Notes: generated by a model from the sequence alone, not told the origin. Counted from the stretch's first letter, positions 15,597 to 24,622 are shown. The stretch is 64,000 bases of DNA from CAVVSD01 sp963757125 (GCA_963757125.1 CAVWQP010000004.1:62001-126000), one strand, 5' to 3'. Numbers and translations: made by a program.

Positions 15597-18500
15597 ATGC
15601 GCAAGGTCCTGGTCGCCAACCGCGGGGAGATCGCCACGCGGGCGTTTCGCGCCGCCTACGAACTCGGGCTGCGCAGCGTCGCGATCTACACGCCCGAGGA
15701 TCGCGAGTCCGTCCACCGCGTCAAGGCCGACGAGGCCTACGAGATCGGGGAGCCCGGACATCCCGTCCGGGGCTACCTCGATCCCGAGCTGATCGCGGAC
15801 ACCGCGAAGGCCGTCGGCGCCGACGCGGTGTATCCCGGCTACGGCTTCCTGTCGGAGAACCCCGATCTCGCCAGCGCCTGCGTCGCCCGCGACCTGACGT
15901 TCGTCGGGCCGCCCGCGGAGGTGCTGGAGCGGGTCGGGGACAAGGTCCGCGCCCGCGCGGCCGCGATCGAGGCGGGGCTGCCGGTCCTGCGCGCGACCGA
16001 GCTGCTCGAGGAGGGCGCCGACGTCGTGGCCCTCGCGGAGGACCTCGGGATGCCGGTCTTCGTCAAGGCGGCGCACGGCGGCGGCGGGCGCGGCATGCGC
16101 CTCGTCACCGATCTCGACGACCTCGAGGAGGCCGTCGGCGCCGCCCGGCGCGAGGCCGAGAGCGCGTTCGGCAACTCCGCCGTCTACCTCGAGCGCGCGA
16201 TGGTCCGCCCGCGGCACATCGAGGTCCAGGTCCTCGCCGACGGGCACGGCGGGCTCGTGCACCTCTTCGAGCGCGACTGCTCGGTCCAGCGCCGCCACCA
16301 GAAGGTCGTCGAGATCGCCCCCGCGCCGAACCTCGACCCCGAGTTCCGCGACCGCATCTGCGCCGACGCCGTGCAGTTCGCCAAGCACGTCGGCTACGTG
16401 AACGCCGGCACGGTCGAGTTCCTCGTCGACGACACCAAGGGCGAGCACGTCTTCATCGAGATGAACCCGCGGATCCAGGTCGAGCACACCGTGACCGAGG
16501 AGACGACGGACGTCGACCTCGTGCGCACGCAGCTGCTCGTCGCGGAGGGTGCGCGCCTGAACGAGCTGAACCTGACCCAGGACAAGATCCGCCAGCGCGG
16601 CTTCGCGCTGCAGTGCCGGATCACGACGGAGGACCCCAGCGCCGGGTTCCGTCCGGACACCGGCACGATCTCGGCCTACCGCGCGCCGGGCGGCGCAGGC
16701 GTGCGCCTCGACGAGGGATCCGCGTTCGTCGGCGCGGAGATCTCCCCCTACTTCGACCCGCTCCTCCTGAAGCTCACGACGCGCGGTGTCGACATGCAGA
16801 CCGCGATCGCGCGGGCGCGGCGGGCGGTCGAGGAGGTCCGCATCCGCGGCGTGACGACGAACCAGGCGTTCCTCGGCAAGCTGCTCGACGACCCCGACTT
16901 CCGCGCGGGCAACCTGCACACGACGTTCATCGACGAGCGCCCGCAGCTCACGGCGATCGCGCCCGGCGGCGACCGCGCGACGCGCATCCTGCGCCTGCTC
17001 TCCGAGCGGACGGTCAACCGGCCGTTCGGCCGCGCGCCGGCGGGCCCGGACCCCCGCACGAAGCTCCCCCGCGTGCCGAAGGGCGACCCGCCCGCGGGCT
17101 CCAAGCAGCGCCTCACCGAGCTCGGGCCGCAGGGCCTCGCGCGCTGGCTGCGCTCGCGCGACGCGCTGCAGCTCACCGACACGACCCTGCGCGACGCGCA
17201 CCAGTCGCTCTTCGCGACGCGCATGCGCACGCACGACATGGAGGTCGTCGCGCCCCACATCGCGCGGCTGGGGGCGGACATGTTCTCGCTGGAGGTCTGG
17301 GGCGGGGCGACGTTCGACGTCGCGCTGCGCTTCCTCGCCGAGGACCCGTGGGAGCGCATCGCGCGGCTGCGCGAGCTCATCCCGAACGTCTGCCTGCAGA
17401 TGCTGCTTCGCGGGCGCAACCTCCTCGGCTACGAGCCCTACCCGGACGAGGCGGTCCGCGCGTTCGTGTTCGAGGCCGTCGACGCGGGCGTCGACATCTT
17501 CAGGATCTTCGACGCGCTGAACAACGTCGAGCCGATGCGCGCGGCGATCGCCGCGACGGTCGAGGCGGGCGCCGTCGCGGAGGGCGCCATCTGCTACACC
17601 GGCGACCTCCTGGATCCGGGCGAGCGGCTCTACACGCTCGACCACTACCTCGCGGTCGCCGAGCAGCTCGTCGACGCGGGCGCGCACATCCTCGCCATCA
17701 AGGACATGGCGGGCCTGCTGCGCGCGCCGGCGGCGGTGAAGCTCGTGACCCGGCTGCGCCGCGAGTTCGACCTCCCGGTGCACCTGCACACGCACGACAC
17801 CGCCGGCGGCCAGCTCGCGACGTACCTCGCCGCGATCGAGGCGGGCGTCGACGCCGTCGACGGCGCGGCAGCGTCGATGGCGGGGATGACGAGCCAGCCG
17901 TCGCTGGCCAGCATCGTCGCCGCGACGGACCACACCGCCCGCGCGACCCCGATCTCGCTGGAGTCCCTGCTGGAGATCGAGCCCTACTGGGAGGCGGTGC
18001 GCTCGACCTACGCGCCGTTCGAGAGCGGGCTGCGCGCGCCGACCGGCCGCGTGTACCGCCACCAGATCCCGGGCGGCCAGCTCTCCAACCTGCACCAGCA
18101 GGCGGCGGCCCTCGGCCTCGGCGACCGCTTCGAGGAGGTCGAGCTCGCCTACGAGAAGGCCAACGCGCTGCTCGGCAACATCATCAAGGTGACGCCGACG
18201 AGCAAGGTCGTGGGCGACCTCGCGCTGTTCGTCGTGTCGGCGGGCATCAACTGGGACGAGCTGGCCTCCAACCCGGAGCGCTTCGACCTGCCCGCCTCGG
18301 TGATCCAGCTCCTGCGCGGCGACCTCGGGACGCCGGCCGGCGGCTTCCCCCAGCCCTTCACGGAGCGCGCGCTGCGCGGCGCGGAGCGCCCGACGGAGAA
18401 CGGGAACGCGCTCACGCCGGAGCTCCGCGAGCGGCTCGCCCAGCCGGGCACCGACCGGCGCGCGGCGCTGTCCGAGCTGCAGTTCCCCGGCCCGACCCAG

Positions 18501-18995
18501 GAGCGCGCCGACGCGTACGCGCGCTACGGCGACGTGTCGCACATCCCGACCCGGGCGTTCCTCTACGGGCTGCCCGACGACGGCGACGTCTCCATCGAGC
18601 TCGGTCCCGGCGTGCGGCTCATCCTGGAGCTCGAGGCCATCGGCGAGCCCGACGACCGCGGCATGCGCACGGTGCTCGTGCGCGTCAACGGCCAGCTGCG
18701 TCCGATCGACGTGCGCGACGAGTCGATCGAGGCACCCACCGCGAAGGTCGAGCGCGCCGATCCGAACGACGCCAGCCACGTCGCGGCGCCGCTGACCGGC
18801 GTCGTCACGCTGCGCGTGCAGCCCGGCGACGAGGTGGAGGCAGGTCAGCCCCTCGCCGTGCTGGAGGCGATGAAGATGGAGTCGACGGTCACCGCGCCCA
18901 TCGGGGGCACCGTGAAGCGGGTCCCCGTCCCCAGCGGGACGCGGCTCGAGCAGGGCGATCTCATTGCAGTCGTCGCCGAAGGCGAGGCTGGGTAG
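15597..18995 (+). CDS. pyc: Pyruvate carboxylase
   Basis: A 1132-residue single-chain enzyme that carboxylates pyruvate to oxaloacetate with ATP and bicarbonate, refilling the citric acid cycle. Domains in order: biotin carboxylase (about 1-450) with the HGGGGRGMR loop near residue 160 and the FIEMNPRIQVEH active-site strand; carboxyltransferase (about 520-800) with LTDTTLRDAHQSLFATRMRT and the metal-binding HLHTHDT; the conserved carboxylase C-terminal region; and a biotinyl domain with the acceptor Lys1093 in EAMKMES. All hallmark residues seen are intact. The ATG at 15597 gives the family N-terminus (RKVLVANRGEIA). The next gene starts on the base after its stop. Confidence 0.97.
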   Translation: MRKVLVANRGEIATRAFRAAYELGLRSVAIYTPEDRESVHRVKADEAYEIGEPGHPVRGYLDPELIADTAKAVGADAVYPGYGFLSENPDLASACVARDLTFVGPPAEVLERVGDKVRARAAAIEAGLPVLRATELLEEGADVVALAEDLGMPVFVKAAHGGGGRGMRLVTDLDDLEEAVGAARREAESAFGNSAVYLERAMVRPRHIEVQVLADGHGGLVHLFERDCSVQRRHQKVVEIAPAPNLDPEFRDRICADAVQFAKHVGYVNAGTVEFLVDDTKGEHVFIEMNPRIQVEHTVTEETTDVDLVRTQLLVAEGARLNELNLTQDKIRQRGFALQCRITTEDPSAGFRPDTGTISAYRAPGGAGVRLDEGSAFVGAEISPYFDPLLLKLTTRGVDMQTAIARARRAVEEVRIRGVTTNQAFLGKLLDDPDFRAGNLHTTFIDERPQLTAIAPGGDRATRILRLLSERTVNRPFGRAPAGPDPRTKLPRVPKGDPPAGSKQRLTELGPQGLARWLRSRDALQLTDTTLRDAHQSLFATRMRTHDMEVVAPHIARLGADMFSLEVWGGATFDVALRFLAEDPWERIARLRELIPNVCLQMLLRGRNLLGYEPYPDEAVRAFVFEAVDAGVDIFRIFDALNNVEPMRAAIAATVEAGAVAEGAICYTGDLLDPGERLYTLDHYLAVAEQLVDAGAHILAIKDMAGLLRAPAAVKLVTRLRREFDLPVHLHTHDTAGGQLATYLAAIEAGVDAVDGAAASMAGMTSQPSLASIVAATDHTARATPISLESLLEIEPYWEAVRSTYAPFESGLRAPTGRVYRHQIPGGQLSNLHQQAAALGLGDRFEEVELAYEKANALLGNIIKVTPTSKVVGDLALFVVSAGINWDELASNPERFDLPASVIQLLRGDLGTPAGGFPQPFTERALRGAERPTENGNALTPELRERLAQPGTDRRAALSELQFPGPTQERADAYARYGDVSHIPTRAFLYGLPDDGDVSIELGPGVRLILELEAIGEPDDRGMRTVLVRVNGQLRPIDVRDESIEAPTAKVERADPNDASHVAAPLTGVVTLRVQPGDEVEAGQPLAVLEAMKMESTVTAPIGGTVKRVPVPSGTRLEQGDLIAVVAEGEAG

Positions 18996-20402
18996 GTGGC
19001 CACGATGCCCGCACTGCCGGCCGGCGCCGAGGACTACGACACGGGCGACGGCTTCGACGAGGCGTTCGAGGGTCCGGGCGTCGTGCGCGAGCACTACCTG
19101 GACGTCCTGGAGTCGCTCGCCGAGACGGGCCTGGAGCACGCCGCGCAGGGCGTCGAGGCGCGGCTGCGCGAGTGGAGCGTGCGGTTCGGCGGCGATGACG
19201 GCGCGGAGTTCGTGGTCGATCCGGTGCCCCGCCTGCTGACCGCCGAGGAGTGGGACGAGCTGACGACGGGTCTGCGCCAGCGCGTGCTGGCCCTCGACGC
19301 GTTCGTCGCGGACATGCAAGGCCCGCGCCGGGCAATCGCCGACGGCGTCATCCCCGCGCGTGTCGTGGAGGGCTCCGTCTACCTCGAGGCCGACCTGCGG
19401 GGACTCGAGCCGGTCGGCGGTGCGCGCATCGCGATCGCCGGCCTCGACGTCGTGCGCGATCGCGACGGGCGCTTCAAGGTGCTCGAGGACAACGTCCGCA
19501 CGCCGTCGGGCAGCGCGTACGGCCTGGCGGCGTCGGAGGCCGTCGAGGCCGAGGTGCCGACCCACCAGCGCCACGCCGCGGCCGCCGAGTGGGTGCGCAC
19601 GGCGCTGCGGCGCAGCATGGAGGCAACGAACCCGGACGTGGAGGGCGCGCTCGTCCTGCTCACCGACGGGCCCGGCAACTCCGCCTGGTACGAGCACAAG
19701 CGCCTCGCGGAGGTCGCGGATCTGCGCCTCGTGCAGCCCGACGAGCTGCGGCGCCGCGGCGGACGGCTGGAGCTGCTCGACGGCGCGCCCGTCCGGGCGG
19801 TCTACCGCCGCACCGACGAGGATCGCCTGCGCGACGACGACGGGCGGCTCACGTACCTCGCGGAGCTGCTCCTGGAGCCGCTGCGCTCCGGGACGATCGG
19901 CCTCGTGAACTGGTTCGGCAACGGGGTCGCGGACGACAAGCGCGTCTACCCCTACGTCGACGACCTCGTCCGCCTGTACCTCGGCGAGGAGCCGCACCTG
20001 ACGTCGGTCCCGACCCACGACCTCGTCGACGAGACGACGCGCGCCGAGGTGCTCGACCGGCTCGGCGAGCTCGTCCTCAAGCCGCGCGACGGGCACGGCG
20101 GGGCGGGCGTGACGTTCGGCCCGTCCGCGTCGGCCGCGGTCCTGGAGGAGGCTCGGGCGACCGTACGCGCCGACCCGGGCGGCTGGATCGCCCAGGATCC
20201 GGTGCTGCTGTCGACGCATCCCACGGTCGTCGGCGACCGCCTCGAGCCGCGCCACGTCGACCTGCGCCCGTTCTGCTTCTGCGACGGCGGGGACGTCACC
20301 GTCGCCCCCGGCGGGCTCACGCGCGTGGCGCTGACCGCCGGATCGATGATCGTGAACTCCTCCCGCCAGGGCGGCGGGAAGGCCACCTGGGTGCTGACGT
20401 AG
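18996..20402 (+). CDS. Circularly permuted ATP-grasp type 2 protein
   Basis: A 468-residue protein starting with GTG directly after the pyruvate carboxylase stop, so translation is probably coupled. It has the features of the circularly permuted ATP-grasp group (DUF404/DUF407-like): a DMQGPRRAIADGVIP block near 105, VLEDNVRTPSGSAYGLAAS near 163, VLLTDGPGNSAWYEHKRLAE near 220, NWFGNGVADDKRVYPYV near 308, an LKPRDGHGGAGV ATP-loop near 365 and a VDLRPFC block before the SSRQGGGKATWVL end. Members are thought to ligate amino acids or make peptide bonds; their usual partners (alpha-E and transglutaminase-like proteins) are not here. The substrate is unknown. Confidence 0.88.
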   Translation: MATMPALPAGAEDYDTGDGFDEAFEGPGVVREHYLDVLESLAETGLEHAAQGVEARLREWSVRFGGDDGAEFVVDPVPRLLTAEEWDELTTGLRQRVLALDAFVADMQGPRRAIADGVIPARVVEGSVYLEADLRGLEPVGGARIAIAGLDVVRDRDGRFKVLEDNVRTPSGSAYGLAASEAVEAEVPTHQRHAAAAEWVRTALRRSMEATNPDVEGALVLLTDGPGNSAWYEHKRLAEVADLRLVQPDELRRRGGRLELLDGAPVRAVYRRTDEDRLRDDDGRLTYLAELLLEPLRSGTIGLVNWFGNGVADDKRVYPYVDDLVRLYLGEEPHLTSVPTHDLVDETTRAEVLDRLGELVLKPRDGHGGAGVTFGPSASAAVLEEARATVRADPGGWIAQDPVLLSTHPTVVGDRLEPRHVDLRPFCFCDGGDVTVAPGGLTRVALTAGSMIVNSSRQGGGKATWVLT

Positions 20403-21206
20403 CTACAGCCCCGCCTCGTCGAGCGCCCGGTCGTACTCGTCCATGATGTCCTCCTCGTCGCGCCCCTCCGCCTCGCCGCGCACCCAGATCCGCTCCATCT
20501 GCGGCGCGACCGTCTCGTAGCGGGCCTCCCACTCCTCGCCGCGCTCCAGCCAGTAGCCGGTGAGCGACCACTGTGCCTTCGGGAGCTCCCGCTCCTGGCG
20601 CAGGTTCCTGCGCACGGCGCGCACGACGCGCGTCTCCCCCGCCAGCCAGCGGTACCCGGTGCCGGCCGGCTCCGGGAACTCGAGGACGGCGGCGCCGACG
20701 ATGCTGGGCGCCCGGCCCTCGCCGCTGCCGTGCAGCCACATCACGTCGACGTCGCCTGCCGTCTCCCACTCCTGGCGGTCGGCGGGGTCGTACGTCTCGG
20801 CGACGACGACGGCGCGAGCGCCGGCGGGCAGCTCCTCCACGATGCGCCCGATCGCGGGGAGCGCGGTGATGTCGCCCGCCAGCAGCTGCCAGTCGGTCTC
20901 CTCGGGCGGCGCGTACGTGCCGGTGACATCGCCCCAGACGAGCTCGTCGCCCGGCTGCGCGTCCCGCGTCCAGCCCACCATGAGGCCGCGCTCGTGGAGG
21001 ACGACGTCGATGTCGACCTCGTCCACCTCCGGCCGGTGGGCCCGGATCGTGTAGTTGCGGCGCAGGCGATGGTCGCCCGGCTCGCCGAGGAAGACGTGGA
21101 CCCACTCGTCGGCGTGCCCGGTGCTCTCGAAGCCGGGGACCGAGAACGTGATGCGCACGACGCTCGGCGTGAGCGGTTCCGTGCGCAGGACGGTGGCGGT
21201 CAGCAT
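20403..21206 (-). CDS. Siderophore-interacting protein, FAD-binding ferric-siderophore reductase
   Basis: A 267-residue cytoplasmic flavoprotein of the ViuB/YqjH type that reduces ferric siderophores so that iron is freed. It has the FAD-binding RRNYTIRAHRPEVDEVDID block near residue 53, the GDELVWGDVTGTY part, and the SIP C-terminal NAD(P)H domain (LAGDITALPAIGRIVEELP, then AGETRVVRAVRRNL and WSLTGYWLERGEE). The iron box TTAGGGCACCCTAA sits 11 bases before the ATG, so iron-loaded IdeR/DtxR should repress it. Its TAG stop directly abuts the ATP-grasp stop (TAGCTA). Confidence 0.92.
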   Translation of the reverse strand: MLTATVLRTEPLTPSVVRITFSVPGFESTGHADEWVHVFLGEPGDHRLRRNYTIRAHRPEVDEVDIDVVLHERGLMVGWTRDAQPGDELVWGDVTGTYAPPEETDWQLLAGDITALPAIGRIVEELPAGARAVVVAETYDPADRQEWETAGDVDVMWLHGSGEGRAPSIVGAAVLEFPEPAGTGYRWLAGETRVVRAVRRNLRQERELPKAQWSLTGYWLERGEEWEARYETVAPQMERIWVRGEAEGRDEEDIMDEYDRALDEAGL

Positions 21207-21216
21207 CGTCGATATC

Positions 21217-21230
21217 TTAGGGCACCCTAA
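21217..21230 (-). promoter_or_regulatory. IdeR/DtxR-type iron box
   Basis: TTAGGGCACCCTAA is a perfect inverted repeat (TTAGGG-CA-CCCTAA) that matches the right part of the actinobacterial iron box (TTAGG-n4-CCTAA). It lies between the siderophore-interacting protein gene and the divergent coiled-coil gene, 11 bases from the start of the former. Repression by iron-bound IdeR is the expected effect. Confidence 0.75.
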
Positions 21231-21256
21231 TTGCAGACGTCGGTCAGAGTGTCCCC

Positions 21257-22012
21257 ATGGCCGACGACGACCTGCCGCCCGACGCCGACGCGCTCTACGG
21301 CCTACCCCTCGAGGAGTTCGTACCCGAGCGCGCCGCCGTGGCCAAGCGCCTGCGCGGCGAGGGCGACCGGGAGGCCGCCAAGCGCGTCACGGCGCTGCGC
21401 AAGCCGAGCGTGGCGGCCTGGACGATCAACCAGCTCGTCCGCAGCAGGACGAAGGACGTCGCCGCGTTCACGAAGGCGGCCGACGGCCTGCGCGCCGCGC
21501 AGGGCGCGCTGCTCGAGGGTCACGGCTCACCCGCCGACCTGCGCTCCGCCCGCGCGGCCGAGCGCAAGGCGGTCGGGCGGCTCATCGAGGTCGCGCGCGG
21601 CCTGTTCCCCGGCGGGCGCGAGCCGGGCGAGTCGACGCTCGAGCGGATCGGCGCGACGCTGCACGCGGCGGCCGCGGACGAGGCGGTCCGCGACGAGGTG
21701 CTGTCGGGGCGGCTGCTGCGCGAGCGCGAGTCGTCGGGCTTCGGCGACCTCGACGTCGAGCTCGCCGCCGCCGTCCCGCCGAAGCCCAAGCCCAAGCGCC
21801 GGCGCGAGGCGGACGACGCCTCGGCGCGCGAGCGGGAGGCCGAGGAGGCCGCCGCGCGGAAGGCCGCCGAACGCGAGCGCCGGACGCGTCGCGCGGCCCT
21901 GCAGGCGGCGCTCGACCAGGCCGTCGAGGAGCGCAGGCGGGCCGAGGACGCGCTCGACGAGGCCCGCGCCGAGGAGGCGCGGCGGCGCGCGGCGCTCGAG
22001 GAGGCGGACTGA
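21257..22012 (+). CDS. Conserved actinobacterial protein with a charged coiled-coil C-terminus
   Basis: A 251-residue protein of unknown function. Residues 10-85 form a compact helical domain with LYGLPLEEFVPERAAVAKRL and VTALRKPSVAAWTINQLVR, a pattern I recognise only as a recurring unnamed family in high-GC actinobacteria. A second helical part (90-165) follows, then a Pro/Lys hinge (PPKPKPKRRR near 175) and about 70 residues of Glu/Arg/Ala coiled coil. No signal peptide or membrane segment, so it is cytoplasmic. It may share the iron-regulated divergent promoter region with the siderophore protein, but that could be chance. Confidence 0.7.
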   Translation: MADDDLPPDADALYGLPLEEFVPERAAVAKRLRGEGDREAAKRVTALRKPSVAAWTINQLVRSRTKDVAAFTKAADGLRAAQGALLEGHGSPADLRSARAAERKAVGRLIEVARGLFPGGREPGESTLERIGATLHAAAADEAVRDEVLSGRLLRERESSGFGDLDVELAAAVPPKPKPKRRREADDASAREREAEEAAARKAAERERRTRRAALQAALDQAVEERRRAEDALDEARAEEARRRAALEEAD

Positions 22013-22055
22013 AGCCATGTGCAGCGGAGGCCCGCTGTGGGAATCATCCGGTGCG

Positions 22056-22604
22056 ATGGACACCCTGCGCGGAGCGCTGCTCGTCGCGGCGCCCACCCTT
22101 CTCGACCCGAACTTCCAGCGGACGGTCGTGCTCGTCACGGAGCACACCGACGAGGGCGCGATGGGGCTGGTGCTCAACCGCCCGACCGAGACGACCGTCG
22201 CCGACGCGGCCCCGGAGCTCGAGGCGCTCACCGGCCCCGAGGAGCTCGTCCACCAGGGCGGGCCGGTGCAGCCGCGGGCGGTGGTCGTGCTGGCCGAGTT
22301 CGCCGATCCCGGGACGGCCGCACACGTCGTCATGGGCGACATCGGCTTCGTCCGGGCCGACGCGGACCTCGAGCGCGCCGGCATCGAGACGCGCCGGGGC
22401 CGGGTCTACGCCGGGTACGCGGGCTGGGGACCGGGTCAGCTCGAAGGGGAGCTGGAGGACGAGGGCTGGATCGTCGTCGAGCACCCGCTCGTCGACGAGC
22501 TGTTCAGCCCTGGTCCCGACGGCCTCTGGCACGACGTGCTCGAGCGCCAGGGCGGCCAGCTCGCGCTCGTCGCGCGCATGCCGCTGGACCCCTCGCTCAA
22601 CTGA
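22056..22604 (+). CDS. YqgE/AlgH family protein
   Basis: A 182-residue protein of the UPF0301 family: LRGALLVAAPTLLDPNFQRTV at the start, EGAMGLVLNRPTE near residue 32, a VHQGGPV loop near 66 and VYAGYAGWGPGQLEGEL near 112. The biochemical role is not known; AlgH in Pseudomonas affects alginate regulation. I chose the ATG at 22056 because it fits the family N-terminus. An in-frame ATG at 22017 has a better ribosome site (GAGGAGG at 21998-22004) and would add 13 residues. The 3' end overlaps the convergent NUDIX gene by 8 bases. Confidence 0.88.
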   Translation: MDTLRGALLVAAPTLLDPNFQRTVVLVTEHTDEGAMGLVLNRPTETTVADAAPELEALTGPEELVHQGGPVQPRAVVVLAEFADPGTAAHVVMGDIGFVRADADLERAGIETRRGRVYAGYAGWGPGQLEGELEDEGWIVVEHPLVDELFSPGPDGLWHDVLERQGGQLALVARMPLDPSLN

Positions 22605-23085
22605 GAAGGGCCAGGGTCCTCACCGAGAGCTGCCCGATCGGGGCCGGCAGCGCGTCGAGCTGGAACCACTGCGCCTCGGCGATCTCGCCGCGCGCGAGCC
22701 GCAGCTCGGCGGCGGGACGCGTGGCGACGAAGCAGTGCACGCGCTCGACCTTGTGGTCCGAGCTGGCGCCGATCGATCCGACGTGGTCCCAGTCGAGCAC
22801 GAGCCCGAGCTCCTCGTGCATCTCGCGGCGCACGGCGTCGACGGGCGGCTCGCCCGCATGCGCGTGCCCGCCGGGCACGTCCCAGCGGCCCCGGTCCCCG
22901 TAGGTGTGGCGCACGAGGAGCACCCGATCACCGTCGCGCAGGATGCCCTTCACGCCGTGCACGTCGGGCCGCACGACGAACCAGGCCAGCTGCGCCACGC
23001 GGTATGCGATGCGGTAGCCGACCCGCACCAACGGCACCGGGAGCCGGCGCTGCAACATCGTCGACAGCTCGCCCAGACGCGCCAC
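22597..23085 (-). CDS. NUDIX hydrolase
   Basis: A 162-residue protein with the Nudix box from residue 74 (GGHAHAGEPPVDAVRREMHE then ELGL), with the REMHEELG metal-binding core intact. It should cleave a nucleoside diphosphate linked to another group. The first 40 residues are helical and hydrophobic (VPLVRVGYRIAYRVAQLAWF), an extension often seen in NUDIX proteins of high-GC actinobacteria that may bind membrane. Substrate cannot be predicted. It converges on the YqgE gene and diverges from moaA. Confidence 0.85.
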   Translation of the reverse strand: MARLGELSTMLQRRLPVPLVRVGYRIAYRVAQLAWFVVRPDVHGVKGILRDGDRVLLVRHTYGDRGRWDVPGGHAHAGEPPVDAVRREMHEELGLVLDWDHVGSIGASSDHKVERVHCFVATRPAAELRLARGEIAEAQWFQLDALPAPIGQLSVRTLALLS

Positions 23086-23125
23086 GCCCTCCCCAACGTA
23101 CTCACCGCAGTACGCTCAATGTCAG

Positions 23126-24130
23126 ATGCCCGAGCTCGACCAGCTCACCGACGGCCACGGCCGCCCCATCGGCGACGTCAGGATCTCCGTCACCGACCGC
23201 TGCAACTTCCGCTGCCAGTACTGCATGCCCGCCGAGGGCCTGCCGTGGCTGGAGCGCGCGGACGTCCTGTCGTTCGAGGAGATCACGCGGCTCGTCGAGC
23301 TGCTCTCCCGTATGGGCGTGTCGAAGGTGCGCCTCACCGGCGGCGAGCCGCTCGTGCGCAAGGACTTCCCGAAGCTCGCCGCGATGCTCGCGAACGTCCC
23401 GGACGTGGACGACCTCGCCGTGACGACGAACGGCTACCTGCTCGAGCGTGACGCCGCGGCGCTCGTCGACGCGGGCGTGCGCCGCTTCAACATGTCGATC
23501 GACTCGCTCCAGGCCGACCGCTTCTTCGAGCTCACCCGGCGCGACGCGCTCCCGCGCGTGATGCGCGGCCTCGACGCGCTCGCCACCTACGGCGGCGACG
23601 ACGTGAAGATCAAGCTCAACGCCGTCGCGCTGCGGGACTTCACCGAGGACGAGGCGCTGCCGTTCGCGCGCTACGCCCGCGAGCATCCGTTCGAGATCCG
23701 CTTCATCGAGTTCATGCCGCTGGACGCGGACCACACGTGGACTCCCGAGCAGGTCCTCACGGGTGCGGAGATCCGCGAGATCATCGAGCGCGAGCACCGG
23801 CTCGAGCAGATCGAGCGCCCCCGCAGCTCGACGGCGGTCACGTATCGCTTCGCCGACGGCGGCCGCGGGACGATCGGGTTCATCAACCCGGTCTCCGAGC
23901 CGTTCTGCTCGGACTGCAACCGCATCCGGATCACGGCCGACGGCAAGCTGCGCACCTGCCTGTTCTCGCTCAACGAGACGGACCTGCGCACGCCGATGCG
24001 CACCGGCGCCGACGACGACGAGCTCGAGACGCTCGTCCGCGAGGCGATCTGGCGCAAGGAGCTCAAGCACCGGGTGAACGAGCCGGGCTTCATCCAGCCC
24101 GAGCGCCCGATGAGCTCCATCGGTGGTTAG
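23126..24130 (+). CDS. moaA: GTP 3',8-cyclase, molybdenum cofactor biosynthesis protein MoaA
   Basis: A 334-residue radical SAM enzyme that catalyses the first step of molybdenum cofactor synthesis, from GTP to 3',8-cH2GTP. The N-terminal 4Fe-4S cluster cysteines are Cys26, Cys30 and Cys33 in CNFRCQYC; the second cluster is held by Cys261, Cys264 and Cys278 (FCSDCNR, then RTC). The C-terminal Gly-Gly needed for activation by catalysis with MoaC is present (SSIGG). The gene is 5 kb from the molybdenum hydroxylase operon, which would need this cofactor. No other moa/moe gene is in the window. Its stop overlaps that of the convergent MarR gene in TTAG. Confidence 0.96.
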   Translation: MPELDQLTDGHGRPIGDVRISVTDRCNFRCQYCMPAEGLPWLERADVLSFEEITRLVELLSRMGVSKVRLTGGEPLVRKDFPKLAAMLANVPDVDDLAVTTNGYLLERDAAALVDAGVRRFNMSIDSLQADRFFELTRRDALPRVMRGLDALATYGGDDVKIKLNAVALRDFTEDEALPFARYAREHPFEIRFIEFMPLDADHTWTPEQVLTGAEIREIIEREHRLEQIERPRSSTAVTYRFADGGRGTIGFINPVSEPFCSDCNRIRITADGKLRTCLFSLNETDLRTPMRTGADDDELETLVREAIWRKELKHRVNEPGFIQPERPMSSIGG

Positions 24131-24582
24131 CTGAGCTCTTCGCCGACCTCCTCCAGGAGGCGGCGGAGGGTCGCCATCCGCTCGGCGCCCAGGCGATCGT
24201 CCAGCCGGTCCTGCACGTCGCGCATCGCGTCCCGCGCGATCGCGAAGACCTCGCGGCCCCGGTCGGTCGCCCGCACGAGCTTCGCGCGGCCGTCGGCTGG
24301 GTCGGGCACGCGCTCGACGTAGCCGTGGCGCTCGAGGTGCGCGACGAGCTCGGTCATCGACTGCTTCGTCATGCGCGCGCGGTCGGCGAGCACGCTCACG
24401 CGCGTCCCGGAGTCGTCGAGGAACTCGAAGACGGCGCTGTGGGCCGCGCGGACCTCCGGGTGCCCATGGGCCGCCAGCCGCACCATCAGCCCGTCGGTCA
24501 TCGCGCGGAACGGCTCGCGCAGGAGGATCGCGAGGTTCTCGGGTGCTTGGCGCGCAGATGTTCGGGGAAGCCGGCTTGACAA
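24127..24582 (-). CDS. MarR-family transcriptional regulator
   Basis: A 151-residue winged-helix regulator: HSAVFEFLDDSGTRVSVLADR, then ARMTKQSMTELVAHLERHGYV as the recognition helix, and the wing PDPADGRAKLVRATDRGREV. It probably binds a small phenolic or lipophilic ligand. It is divergent from the cupin gene, and the gap between them carries a 21-base perfect dyad (24602-24622), the most likely operator. The first 20 residues are variable; a later start is possible. Confidence 0.9.
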   Translation of the reverse strand: MSSRLPRTSARQAPENLAILLREPFRAMTDGLMVRLAAHGHPEVRAAHSAVFEFLDDSGTRVSVLADRARMTKQSMTELVAHLERHGYVERVPDPADGRAKLVRATDRGREVFAIARDAMRDVQDRLDDRLGAERMATLRRLLEEVGEELS

Positions 24583-24601
24583 CGGTCAGGTGGCTGTCAG
24601 C

Positions 24602-24622
24602 TTGGTCAGGAGTCCTGACCAA
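24602..24622. promoter_or_regulatory. MarR operator, 21-base palindrome
   Basis: TTGGTCAGGA-G-TCCTGACCAA is an inverted repeat with 10-base perfect arms around one base, starting 20 bases upstream of the MarR start codon and ending 16 bases upstream of the cupin ATG. A partial GGTCAG copy is also present at about 24584-24590. Size and symmetry fit a MarR dimer. Confidence 0.7.

Noticed and set aside
15474..20255. A 1593-codon open frame on the minus strand opposite pyruvate carboxylase and the ATP-grasp gene
   Set aside because: It is a shadow created by strong GC bias at third codon positions; its translation is Arg/Ala/Asp/Val-rich low complexity with no domain, while the opposite strand has two complete enzymes.
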